DNA from: JAJXWB01 sp037044955
GTDB lineage: Bacteria; Pseudomonadota; Alphaproteobacteria; Rhizobiales; Beijerinckiaceae
Assembly (NCBI GenBank): GCA_037044955.1
Contig: JBAOHX010000004.1
Span: 1 to 64,000, forward strand
Reading direction: 5' to 3'
DNA: 64,000 bases
In this document: piece by piece, positions 1-9,465 of the stretch
How positions within the stretch are numbered: the first letter of the stretch is position 1
Layout: the number at the start of each line of letters is the position of its first letter
The notes under the pieces: model-generated
Database searches by the model: none
What the model was told of the DNA's origin: nothing
The model's input: only the letters and a program-made list of their open reading frames with translations
Program-made: the position numbers and the translations under genes

Positions 1-111
1 GGTCATCACGAATTCGATGAAGCCGCCGCCATAGCCGCCGGCGGCTATGGCCGGCTGGGTTGCGCCTGCGGCCACGCCGGCCAGCAGAAGGGTTCGCCAG
101 AAAGGAGACAT
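1..111 (-). CDS. Partial secreted protein, N-terminal 37 residues only
   Basis: The reading frame starts at the ATG at 111 and runs off the left edge of the window. The 37 visible residues begin MSPFWRTLLLAGVAAG, a typical Sec signal peptide (one Arg, then a hydrophobic core) with a likely cleavage near an AIA site, followed by a Gly/Tyr-rich stretch. AGGAG lies a few bases upstream on the minus strand only in weak form. Function cannot be told from this fragment. The gene is transcribed away from the flippase gene and separated from it by a 166-base gap with no obvious content. Confidence 0.55.
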   Translation of the reverse strand, partial: MSPFWRTLLLAGVAAGATQPAIAAGGYGGGFIEFVMT

Positions 112-277
112 GGTCCGATCCCGCAAGTCGCGCATGTCGGCGCAAGGACGATGGTGGATCGTAACATGTAGAATTCGAGCGACGCGCTTTACGTAATCTT
201 GTGGTTATACGAAGGATAACGCGCCGCAATTGAAGTGAATATTTGGCGAAGAAGCATGGTTGCCGCCGCGTAAACCT

Positions 278-1735
278 TCAGCTCTTGCCGGCGGCTTCCG
301 CCTCGCCGCGGCCGCGCAACGCGAGCGCGCGCGCCCTGGCCAGCACCGGCGCGCGCAGGCCGGCGATATCGAAGAAAAGCGCGAGCGCGCCGAAGACGCC
401 GGCGCCGATCACGATCTGCGCCGCGAGCGTCAGCGCGCCGGGCGTCCATGCGCGCATCGGCCAGAGCGCGGCGATCATCGCGGCCGTCGAAATCGCGATC
501 GCGCCGATCTCGCGCAGCGAAGGCCAGCGCGGCCGCGACGCGAAGGCGAAGCCGACGAGCGCGACCAGCGCCGCGCAATAGGCGCCGCTCTGCGCGATGG
601 CGAGGCTGGAGGCGTCCGCGCCGTGCGGCAGGAAGGCGACGAGCAGCGGCGTTCCGGCGCAGCCGATCAGCGCGGCGGCGATCAGCGGCAGCGTCTTCTT
701 CTGGATCTGGAAGATCGGGTTGATCGCGAAATTTATCATGGTCAGCGCGAACAGCCCGGGCAGCATCAGGGTCAGGTACTGGCCGAACGGCCCGCGATAT
801 TGCATGGGAACGACGAGCGCTTCGACGGACGGCAGCGTCAGGGCCACGCCGACGCAGGCCGGAACGATGATGGCGAGCACGATCGTGATGTTGCGCGCGA
901 TCTGCTCCTTGGCGCGCTCGAGCCCGTGCTTTTCGTGCGCCGCGACCGCGAGCTGGAAGAGCAGCACGTCGAGCGCCGAGCCGATCGCCTGCACCGCGCG
1001 CAGCCCGAGATCGAAGGCGAGCGAGAACTGCCCGGTCTCCGCGAAGCCGTAATATTTCGCCACCAGCGAGCGATTGACGAAGGGAATGAGCAGGTAGAGC
1101 AGGTTCGCCGCGATGATCGGCAAGGCATAGCCGAGATAGGAGCGCCCGAGATCGAAGTTCGCGCGCTTCGGCTCGCTGTTCGCGTCGGTCAGTGCGCGTC
1201 GCGTGGCGACGATCGAACCGGCGATCGAAACAATGGCGCCGAGCAGCGCCATCTTCGCCGACTGGAAGATGAAGGCCGCGCCGGTGGTGAGCGCCAGCGA
1301 CAGCGCATTCTTCACGACGACGAGGCGGCCATACTGCCGGTCGTCGAAGCGCGCGCGCGCAAGGCCGGTGGAATAGTCGAACAGGCCGTTGATGACCGCC
1401 GTCGCCATCGAAAGGCCGATGAGCGCATGGGAGAGGCCGAACTCGACGCCCGACATGAGAACCGCGCCGACGACGGCGGTGAGTCCGACCGCGAGAATGG
1501 CGAAAGCGGTATCGAGCGTCGCGCGCACCTGCGGCTCGTCCTGCCGCGTGCGTTGTGAATAGAAACGGATGGCCGACAGCCTGATCCAGTCGAACACGGC
1601 GGTCTGGATGACGAGGCCGAGCGCCAGCGCCAGCGCGAAGCGGCCGTATTCCTCGGGCCCCAGGAATTTCGCGACGATCAGGCCGATGACGAAATTGAAG
1701 AGGGCGTTAACCACGAACGCGAGAAGCACTTTCAT
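278..1735 (-). CDS. Polysaccharide flippase of the Wzx/MATE-like (MOP) superfamily
   Basis: An inner-membrane protein of about 485 residues, nearly all hydrophobic helices separated by short basic loops, as in lipid-linked oligosaccharide flippases that move undecaprenyl-bound sugars to the periplasm for O-antigen or exopolysaccharide synthesis. The first segment (MKVLLAFVVNALFNFVIG) and the later GRFALALALG context resemble the polysaccharide biosynthesis protein family. I chose the start at 1735 because GGAG sits 8 bases upstream. The frame stays open to an ATG at 1843, but the extra 36 residues are Arg-rich and contain a 13-residue duplication encoded by a tandem DNA repeat. No other polysaccharide genes are adjacent, so the substrate is unknown. 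Confidence 0.75.
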   Translation of the reverse strand: MKVLLAFVVNALFNFVIGLIVAKFLGPEEYGRFALALALGLVIQTAVFDWIRLSAIRFYSQRTRQDEPQVRATLDTAFAILAVGLTAVVGAVLMSGVEFGLSHALIGLSMATAVINGLFDYSTGLARARFDDRQYGRLVVVKNALSLALTTGAAFIFQSAKMALLGAIVSIAGSIVATRRALTDANSEPKRANFDLGRSYLGYALPIIAANLLYLLIPFVNRSLVAKYYGFAETGQFSLAFDLGLRAVQAIGSALDVLLFQLAVAAHEKHGLERAKEQIARNITIVLAIIVPACVGVALTLPSVEALVVPMQYRGPFGQYLTLMLPGLFALTMINFAINPIFQIQKKTLPLIAAALIGCAGTPLLVAFLPHGADASSLAIAQSGAYCAALVALVGFAFASRPRWPSLREIGAIAISTAAMIAALWPMRAWTPGALTLAAQIVIGAGVFGALALFFDIAGLRAPVLARARALALRGRGEAEAAGKS

Positions 1736-1810
1736 GCGCGCCGCTCCCGCGAGCATGCGCGCGACGGGCTGCATGCGCGCCGCTCCCATGAGCACGCGCG
1801 CGACGAGCCA
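1733..1810. repeat. 39-bp tandem repeat duplicating the flippase ribosome-binding site and start codon
   Basis: Two imperfect copies of a 39-base unit lie end to end. On the minus strand each copy carries GGAG, then GCGGCGCGC, then ATG. The duplication therefore produces two in-frame translation start modules, at 1735 and 39 bases upstream at 1774. Confidence 0.75.
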
Positions 1811-1940
1811 AAGGAGCGCGCGGCGCGCGCTCCGTCGCAGCAAAGCCGGAGAGGCGCGGCGCGGCGGTTCATGCCCGCTACATAGCGCAGGGCGAATAAG
1901 AAAGTCTTGCAGCGCCGGCTGTCCGCGCCGGCGGCAAAGC

Positions 1941-2840
1941 CTAGCCGCAAACGATCAGCCGGACGGGCGCCTCGGCGACGGTCGCGCGCACCGGCGTGAC
2001 GCCGAACGGGTCGCCGTCGACCTGCGCGGCCGTGGCGGATGCGGACGCGAGCGTCGCCTCGGTCACGTCGAGGATGCGCACGCCCGCGCCGCCGAGCCCG
2101 CGTCCCCGCATCATCCGCCAGCCGATGCGGAGCAGCGAGATCGAGGCCGTCGTCGGCGACCGCGACGAGCGCGAGGCCGGGCATGGTCGCGGACGTCTGC
2201 GGCGCGATCACGTAATTGCCGCCGTAGCGCGTGGTATTGGAGCAGATCGCCAGCCGGCAGCGCAGCGTCTCCTCTCCCGCCGTCACGACGATATCGGGCG
2301 TTTTCGCGCGGCGCTTCTGGGCGAAGGCGGCCGCCACATAGGCCCATTTGCCGAGCGCGCTTTTCAGGCGCGGCGATGCGCGCGCGACCACGGCGGCGTC
2401 GAGGCCCGCGGACGCCATCAGCACGAACGGCCGCCCGTTGGCGAGACCGTAGTAGAGGGGCTCCGTGCGTCCCGCGACGGATCGCCGCCGCGATCGTCGC
2501 CGCGTCGCGCGCCGCGCGCGTCTCGATCGCCAGTACATTGGCGGTGCCGCCCGCGATGATCGCCAGCGCCGGCTGGTCTCCCGCAATCGCGCGAAGACCT
2601 GCGACGGCCTCGTTGATCGTGCCGTCGCCGCCATGCGCCGCGATCACGTCGAAATCGGCGCCGCGCGCGGCGACAATTGCGCTCGATGTCGCCGCGCGCC
2701 TCGGATCGCGCGCATTCGACCGCGACATCCTTGCGCGCAAGGCTTTCTCTGATGGCGTCGATCTTGCGCGGCGCATAGCCGCGCGCTTTCGGATTGGCGA
2801 CGATCAGCACGCGCCGCGTCGCGATCGTATCCCGCGTCAC
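1941..2840 (-). CDS. Diacylglycerol/sphingosine kinase-like lipid kinase (YegS/LCB5 type), frameshifted three times
   Basis: Joining three frames gives a protein of about 298 residues with the order expected of the DAGK catalytic fold. It starts VLIVANPKARG (the NPxxG-like nucleotide loop), then has HGGDGTINEAVAG (the GGDGT catalytic signature) and IIAGGTANVLA, and ends with a beta-rich C-terminal domain closing in APVRLIVCG before the stop at 1941. Shifts lie near 2680, 2465 and 2130, and each behaves as one extra base. The start is a GTG at 2840, just downstream of the sulfatase stop, so the two genes are probably co-transcribed. Family members phosphorylate lipid alcohols at the inner membrane; the substrate here is not determined. 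Confidence 0.75.
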
Positions 2841-2850
2841 GACTGGTCCA

Positions 2851-4701
2851 TCAGGGAATATCGATCAGCGAAAGATAATCGGGCCGCGCGGCGATCAGCG
2901 CGCTGCGACAATCCTGGCTGAGCGCGACCGCCTTCGGGTCGGAATTCGCCTGTCCCTCGGGAATCGTAGCATCGCGCCCGTAGGCCTTGTTCAGGCGCGG
3001 CAGCGAAATCCTTTCGCCGCAGCGCGCCTGGATCGCGAAATTGCCCGGCAGGTACATGTCGCGCTTGTCCTTCGCGACATAGGCGCTGAGGAGAGTCGGC
3101 AGCATGACGATGGACGTGTCGAGATGTTTCGCGGCGAAGGGCGAGGGCGCGGACGAGCGGATCTGGTAGAAGGTCACGTCGTTGGGCGCGCGGCGCAACG
3201 CCGAATAATCGTTGGGCGACCACATCGGCATGCGGCCCGTGCCGGTGAACGAATTCGGCTGGTGATCTCCGAACACCGCCAGCACGTAAGGGCGCCCCGT
3301 TTCCTTCTCGCGCGCCTGCAACGCCTGTTCGAGCGTGGCGATGGCGGCCTCGGTCGAGCGAAAGCGCGCGATATATTCGTTCAGCTCGCAGGTTCCGCGC
3401 GCATTCGTCTCGCCGACGAAGCGATAGGGCATTTCCTTTTCGCTCGAAAAGCGCGGACAGGGATGCGGCGAATGGTTCTCCATCGTCAGCATGAAGGAGA
3501 AGACCGGTTTCGACTTGTCGGTCTCGTTGAACTTGGCGAGATATTTCTCGATGATCTCGGTGTCCTCGGCGAACCACGGCTCGTTGAGCTTGATGTCCTC
3601 GCCGTCGTAGAAGCGGTCGAAGCCGTAATGCCCATAGGCCGCGCGCGATCCGTAGAACTTGCCCTCGACCGGATAGAGCGCCAGCGTCTGGTAGCCGCGC
3701 GCCTTCAGATAGGTGGCGATCGAGCCCTTTACGTAAGGGCCGAGTTCGACATGGGTGTAGTAGCCGGCGTAGCCGAACAGGCGCGAGGGAATCCCGGTGA
3801 TCGTCTCGAATTCGCTGATCCATGTGCCGCCGCCGATGGCGTGCACGCCGAGTTCGCCCTGCAATTGCCCCGCGCCCGAAGCCGGGAACAGCGGCGAGGT
3901 CACGGCCGGCGTCGTCGGGAACACTTTCGAAATGTCGAAGGTCGATTCCAGCAGGACGACGACGATATTCGGCTGCTGTCTCGGGCGGGGCCGGCGGCTT
4001 GAGATAGGAGGCGACGTCGCCGGTCGCGGGCGCCGCGCGCGCGCCGCTCTCGGCGAGTTGGCGGAAGGGCGTGACGGCGCTGGATTCATAGCGCGCGGTG
4101 AGCGCGAGGAAGGGGACGGCGCCGACCAGCTTCGAGATCAGGACGAGCCCGTCGGGCATGTTGGCGATCTCGGCATAGTCGTGCCCCTGCACGGCCGTTT
4201 CCAGCCGCTGGGCGAATTGCGCGACCGAGGTCCAGGCGAGCGCGCCGGCCAGCAGCAGGGCCGCCGCCCGCGCCGGCGCATTGGCGCGGGCCCGCGCGCG
4301 GTCGAGGCGAGCGACGCGCCACGCGATCGCGGCGAGCATGCGCGGCAACGAGCGCCGGCCGCGATCGCATAGGCGAGCGTCGGGGAGACTTTGACCGCGC
4401 CGAGGAAGCCGGCGGGATTGGACGCCGCGATCTGCAGGTCGAGCCAGGTGAGCGGCATCTCGGTCAGCGCGATCTTGCCGTCGTTGAGGAATGTGACGAC
4501 GCCGGCCAGCGCCGCGACGAGCAGGAGATAGGCAGCCGCCGCCCGCCAGGTCATGACCAGGGCCGGCAGGAGCGCGGCGGCGGCGAAGAACCAGCGCGCC
4601 GCCCCGAGGAAGGCATTGTCGCCGGTCAGCGCCAGAGCGGCGAACAGCGCGCCGAAACCCAGCGTGGAAACAAGAGACTGGAGGGCGATCCGGCGGCGCA
4701 T
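2851..4701 (-). CDS. Membrane sulfatase / LTA-synthase-like phosphoglycerol transferase, frameshifted
   Basis: The N-terminal part (from the ATG at 4701) has several membrane helices. The second half is an alkaline-phosphatase-fold sulfatase domain in the periplasm, recognisable from NIVVVLLESTFD (nucleotide/metal-binding start), GGGTWISEFETITG with the catalytic Thr region, a middle HVELGPY segment and VFGDHQPNS near the end. Proteins of this kind transfer phosphoglycerol or phosphoethanolamine to glycans or lipids. The frame changes near 4360 (net +2, or one base lost) and near 3985 (one extra base). The ending overlaps the start region of the lipid-kinase-like gene; a link between lipid head-group transfer and recycling of diacylglycerol by that kinase is attractive but is inference. 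Confidence 0.75.
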
Positions 4702-4807
4702 GACAATCCCGTGACGCCGACCACGCTAATCCAACCGCGGCCGTGGCGCAAAGATATGCATCCGGCCCGCCGGCTGGCAGGGCTTTAGCCAAAAGTCGGA
4801 GGCCTCC

Positions 4808-4836
4808 TTGACAGATCGGGGGCGCGCGCCTTATCT
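4808..4836 (+). promoter_or_regulatory. Sigma-70-type promoter of groESL
   Basis: A perfect TTGACA -35 box at 4808-4813 is followed after 17 bases by TTATCT at 4831-4836 as the -10 box. It lies directly upstream of the CIRCE operator and about 100 bases upstream of groES. Seen in sequence; promoter activity is inferred. Confidence 0.75.
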
Positions 4837-4848
4837 CCCGCGTGCCTG

Positions 4849-4875
4849 TTAGCACTCGCCGTTAACGAGTGCCAA
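4849..4875 (+). promoter_or_regulatory. CIRCE operator (HrcA binding site) of groESL
   Basis: TTAGCACTC, nine bases, GAGTGCCAA: the consensus CIRCE inverted repeat with one mismatch in the right arm. It overlaps the expected transcription start and 5' leader, so HrcA repressor would block groESL transcription at normal temperature. hrcA itself is not in the window. Confidence 0.92.
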
Positions 4876-4936
4876 TGCGCCTCCAACCATACCCGGCCGC
4901 CAGGGAGGCGGCCGCGACTTTAGGAAAAGAGAGACC

Positions 4937-5224
4937 ATGAAGTTTCGTCCTCTGCACGATCGCGTCGTCGTGAAGCGTATCGACAGCGAAGAGAAGACCA
5001 AGGGCGGCATCATCATTCCCGATACCGCGAAGGAAAAGCCGCAGGAAGGCGAGATCGTCGCCGCCGGTCCGGGCGCCCGCGACGAGAGCGGCAAGCTCGT
5101 CCCCCTCGACGTCAAGGCCGGCGACCGCGTCCTGTTCGGCAAGTGGTCGGGCACGGAAGTGAAGATCGACGGTCAGGACCTCCTGATCATGAAGGAAAGC
5201 GACATCATGGGCGTGATCGCCTGA
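4937..5224 (+). CDS. groES: Co-chaperonin GroES
   Basis: A 95-residue protein of the standard length beginning MKFRPLHDRVVVKR, with the mobile-loop segment EEKTKGGIIIPDTAKEKPQ (about 17-35) that contacts GroEL and the C-terminal LIMKESDIMGVI. It forms the heptameric lid of the GroEL cage in the cytoplasm. It is the first gene of the groESL operon, 45 bases ahead of groEL and behind a CIRCE-controlled promoter. The GAGAGA sequence before the ATG serves as ribosome-binding site. Confidence 0.98.
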   Translation: MKFRPLHDRVVVKRIDSEEKTKGGIIIPDTAKEKPQEGEIVAAGPGARDESGKLVPLDVKAGDRVLFGKWSGTEVKIDGQDLLIMKESDIMGVIA

Positions 5225-5269
5225 TCGCCGCTTTTTCCAGCTCTTCCACGTAATTCGGAGTTTTAGCAC

Positions 5270-6888
<1,619 letters not shown>

Positions 6889-6904
<16 letters not shown>

Positions 6905-7000
6905 GAAGTCCATTCGCCCGAGAGCTTGGATGGCGATGCGCGGCAGGCCGCGCATCGCTGCGGAATGGACTTCTAAGGAAGCCATTCGCCCGAGAGCTTG
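6889..7000. repeat. Duplicated groEL 3' end with two perfect hairpins
   Basis: The 40 bases at 6889-6928, covering the groEL stop, recur at 6961-7000 with small changes around the former stop. The first copy forms a perfect hairpin (GAATGGACTTC, loop TAA, GAAGTCCATTC at 6891-6915). A second perfect 11-bp hairpin with loop CAGG lies between the copies (6933-6958). The second copy has lost exact pairing. Neither hairpin is followed by a T-tract, so they may act as 3'-end stabilisers rather than terminators. Confidence 0.7.
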
Positions 7001-7015
7001 AAATTAAAAACTACG

Positions 7016-7044
7016 AAAGGCCCGGCTCGCGCCGGGCCTTTTTT
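7016..7044 (+). terminator. Intrinsic terminator of groESL
   Basis: Stem GGCCCGGC, loop TCGC, stem GCCGGGCC, then six T, with AAA before the stem pairing with the T-run. A textbook Rho-independent terminator. Confidence 0.93.
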
Positions 7045-7311
7045 CATGAGAGGCGCGATCCCGGCCTCCTAGCGTAAGCTATGCAAAAATCGTGGCCGTG
7101 GCGCTTGCGCCCGGCGCAATTCGGCTTATGGTTTCGTGCGTTAGGGCGCTTGCGCCAGATCCCGCTACCTGATCGTCGATACGGCCAATGTCGCGCCCCG
7201 CGCGATGTTTCGATCAGGCGCAGGCCATCTGGCGTCGTCGCGTCCGGCCGATTTAGGCGCGCTGATCGTTCGGATTCAGTCACGGGGGAGGCGCTGCGGC
7301 GCTGACGGCGA

Positions 7312-7650
7312 ATGAGCAAAGTTCTGAACACCGGGCGCACCACGACGCGCGCCGATCTTCTGGATGCGGTTTTCGTCGCTTGTCCGACGCTCTCGCGAGC
7401 GCAGGCGCGCACGATCTTCGAGATGACGCTCGAGGAAGTCGCCGACAGCCTCGACCGCAACGAATCCGTGAAATTGCGCGGCTTCGGCGCCTTCAACGTG
7501 CGCTCCAAGCGCGAGCGCATCGGGCGCAATCCCAAGACCGGCGTGGAGGCCGCGATCAAGCCGCGCCGCGTCGTGACCTTCAAGCCCTCGCCGGTGCTGG
7601 TCGCGCATGTGAACGGCCAGTCGATCGAAGGGCTTGAAAACGCAGATTGA
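7312..7650 (+). CDS. ihfA: Integration host factor alpha subunit
   Basis: A 112-residue DNABII-family protein. The helical dimerisation part TTTRADLLDAVF...FEMTLEEVADSL is followed by the beta-arm region with GFGAFNVRSKRERIGRNPKTG, the signature of IHF/HU, and FKPSP. The N-terminal TRADLLDAV and the length slightly above 100 favour IhfA over HU. IHF bends DNA at specific sites in transcription, replication and recombination. The 267 bases before it hold no gene that I can see. Immediately after the stop is a 26-bp perfect inverted repeat shared as 3' end with the facing aminotransferase gene. Confidence 0.93.
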   Translation: MSKVLNTGRTTTRADLLDAVFVACPTLSRAQARTIFEMTLEEVADSLDRNESVKLRGFGAFNVRSKRERIGRNPKTGVEAAIKPRRVVTFKPSPVLVAHVNGQSIEGLENAD

Positions 7651-7719
7651 GCCGGGACCGCCGGCCTCCGGCCGGCTTCATCTCGAGTATCTTGCCGGCC
7701 GGAGGCCGGCGGTCCCGGC
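7651..7719. repeat. 26-bp perfect inverted repeat, possible bidirectional terminator
   Basis: Arms at 7651-7676 and 7694-7719 are exact reverse complements separated by 17 bases. The structure starts on the base after the ihfA stop and lies between convergent genes. There is no T-run, so it is either a strong GC hairpin 3'-end element or a mobile palindromic repeat. Confidence 0.7.
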
Positions 7720-7720
7720 T

Positions 7721-7811
7721 GTTCAGCCGCCGAGCTTGGCTTTGCAACGGCGGCGCTCAGCCGCCGAGCTTGGCTTTGCAACGGCGGCGTTCAGCCGCCG
7801 AGCTTGGCTTT
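7721..7811. repeat. 34-bp tandem repeat, triplicated 3' end of the aminotransferase gene
   Basis: Units begin at 7721, 7755 and 7789; the first two are full-length (34 bases) and the third merges into the gene. Each contains the complement of the aminotransferase's last codons (AKLGG and stop), so copies of the gene's end lie downstream of it. Confidence 0.8.
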
Positions 7812-9227
7812 GATCGCGTGATCGGCGAGCGTCTTGCCGAGCGACCAGACCGCGCCCGGAACCCTGTGCGCATCAGCGATGACGGCGTCGAAGGACCGCT
7901 CGATCCAGGCGACGTCCTCTTCGCCGATGGTCAGCGGCGGCAGCAGCTTGATCGTGTGGTTGCCGTGGCCGGCCACCTGGCTCAGCACCCGGTGCTCCTT
8001 GAACAGCGGGATGGTGATCATCTGGCAGAACAGGCCGGAATTGACCTTCTCCAGCACGCTCCAGGCGGCCTTCAGCTTCAGCGACTTCGGCGCGCCGAAT
8101 TCGATGCCGATCATCAGGCCCTTGCCGCGCACGTCCTTCACCAGCTCGTAGCGCTGGTTCATCGAGCGGAAGCCTTCCAGGATCTGCTCGCCGCGCCGCG
8201 CCGCGTTCTCGATCAGTCGCTCGTTCTCGATCGCCTCGAGCGTCGCCAGCCCCGCCGCCATGGCGAGATCGTTCTTGGAGAAGGTCGAGCCGTGCACCAC
8301 CGCGCGGTCCATGCGGTTGAAAACCTTCTCGAAGATCTGGCGGCGCGCCAGCACCGCGCCGACCGGCACGTGGCCGCCCGACAGCGCCTTGGCGAGCAGC
8401 ACCATGTCGGGCTCGGCGCCCCAGTGCTCGACGGCGAGGAACTTGCCGGTGCGCCCGAGGCCCGTCTGGATTTCGTCGGCGACGAACAGCGTGCCGTACT
8501 TCCGGCAGAGCGCGGCGGCGCGCGCCAGATAGTCGGGGTCGGGCATGATCGCGCCCTTGCCCTGGATCGGCTCGACGAAGAAGGCGGCGACGTCCTTGCG
8601 CGCCAGCGCCCGGTCGAGCGCGTCGAGATCGTTGAACGCTATCTCGGCGATGTCGGGCACGAGCGGACCGAAACCGTCGCGGAAGATGGCGTCGCCGTTC
8701 ATCGACAGGGCGCCGTAGGTCAGCCCGTGGAAGGCGTGGTCGCAGAACAGGATGCGCGAGCGGCCGGTGGCCGAGCGGGCGAACTTCATCGCCGCTTCCA
8801 CGGCCTCCGCGCCGGAATTGCAGAAGAAGGCCTTGTCGAGCCAGGGCGTGTATTTCAACAGGCGCTCGGCCAGCAGGCCGGAGAGCACGGACACGTCCAT
8901 CTGCACGAGATTGGGCAGGTCGGCCTCGATCACGCTGATCAATGCGCGCGAGACATCGGGATGATTGCGCCCGAGCGCGAAAACGCCCCAGCCGGACAGC
9001 AGGTCGAGATAGCGCGCGCCCTTGCGGTCCCAAAGATACTGTCCGGATCCGCGGGTAAAGCCGACGTCGTAGCCGATGGTCTGCAGCACGCGCACCATCT
9101 GCTCGTTGAGGTGGCGGCTGTGCAGGCCATAGCGCTCCGGCTCACGGCCGATCGCCAGCGCAGCGAAATCAAAGGGATCGACGCCCAGGGGGCGCGGGTC
9201 CTTCAGCGTCAGCGACGCTTCGTTCAT
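7791..9227 (-). CDS. Class III PLP-dependent aminotransferase, HpnO-like (possible aminobacteriohopanetriol synthase)
   Basis: An intact 478-residue fold-type I aminotransferase. Visible active-site elements are NSGAE (137-141) for the PLP phosphate, FVADEIQTGLGRTG (248-261) with Asp251 to the pyridine nitrogen, and Lys280 in LLAKALSGGH as the Schiff-base lysine. The long N-terminus (about 40 residues before NEQMVRVLQTIGYDVG) and the segment SLKLKAAWSVLE resemble the hopanoid-associated HpnO group, which converts bacteriohopanetetrol-type intermediates to aminotriol. That assignment rests on memory of the family; an ornithine- or glutamate-type aminotransferase is the alternative. No other hopanoid genes are adjacent. 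Its 3' end is tandemly triplicated. Confidence 0.75.
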   Translation of the reverse strand: MNEASLTLKDPRPLGVDPFDFAALAIGREPERYGLHSRHLNEQMVRVLQTIGYDVGFTRGSGQYLWDRKGARYLDLLSGWGVFALGRNHPDVSRALISVIEADLPNLVQMDVSVLSGLLAERLLKYTPWLDKAFFCNSGAEAVEAAMKFARSATGRSRILFCDHAFHGLTYGALSMNGDAIFRDGFGPLVPDIAEIAFNDLDALDRALARKDVAAFFVEPIQGKGAIMPDPDYLARAAALCRKYGTLFVADEIQTGLGRTGKFLAVEHWGAEPDMVLLAKALSGGHVPVGAVLARRQIFEKVFNRMDRAVVHGSTFSKNDLAMAAGLATLEAIENERLIENAARRGEQILEGFRSMNQRYELVKDVRGKGLMIGIEFGAPKSLKLKAAWSVLEKVNSGLFCQMITIPLFKEHRVLSQVAGHGNHTIKLLPPLTIGEEDVAWIERSFDAVIADAHRVPGAVWSLGKTLADHAIKAKLGG

Positions 9228-9465
9228 GCGGCTCTCTCCGAAAGCGGCGCTTCGCGCGCAGACAAGCGCGCCCGGCCCGGTGGGGGAGGCCGGCCGATTT
9301 TCATGACGGCGGACGCCGCCAATGTCAAACCATGCCCTTCAAGACTTTCGCGGCCGTAAATGCGGCGCGACCGGGGCAAACCGGCCGACCGCCGCGGTTC
9401 GGCTTGCGCTTCGCGCCCGCCCGGTCGATACACAGCCGAGGGCGCAGCAAAACAAGGTGATTTGG

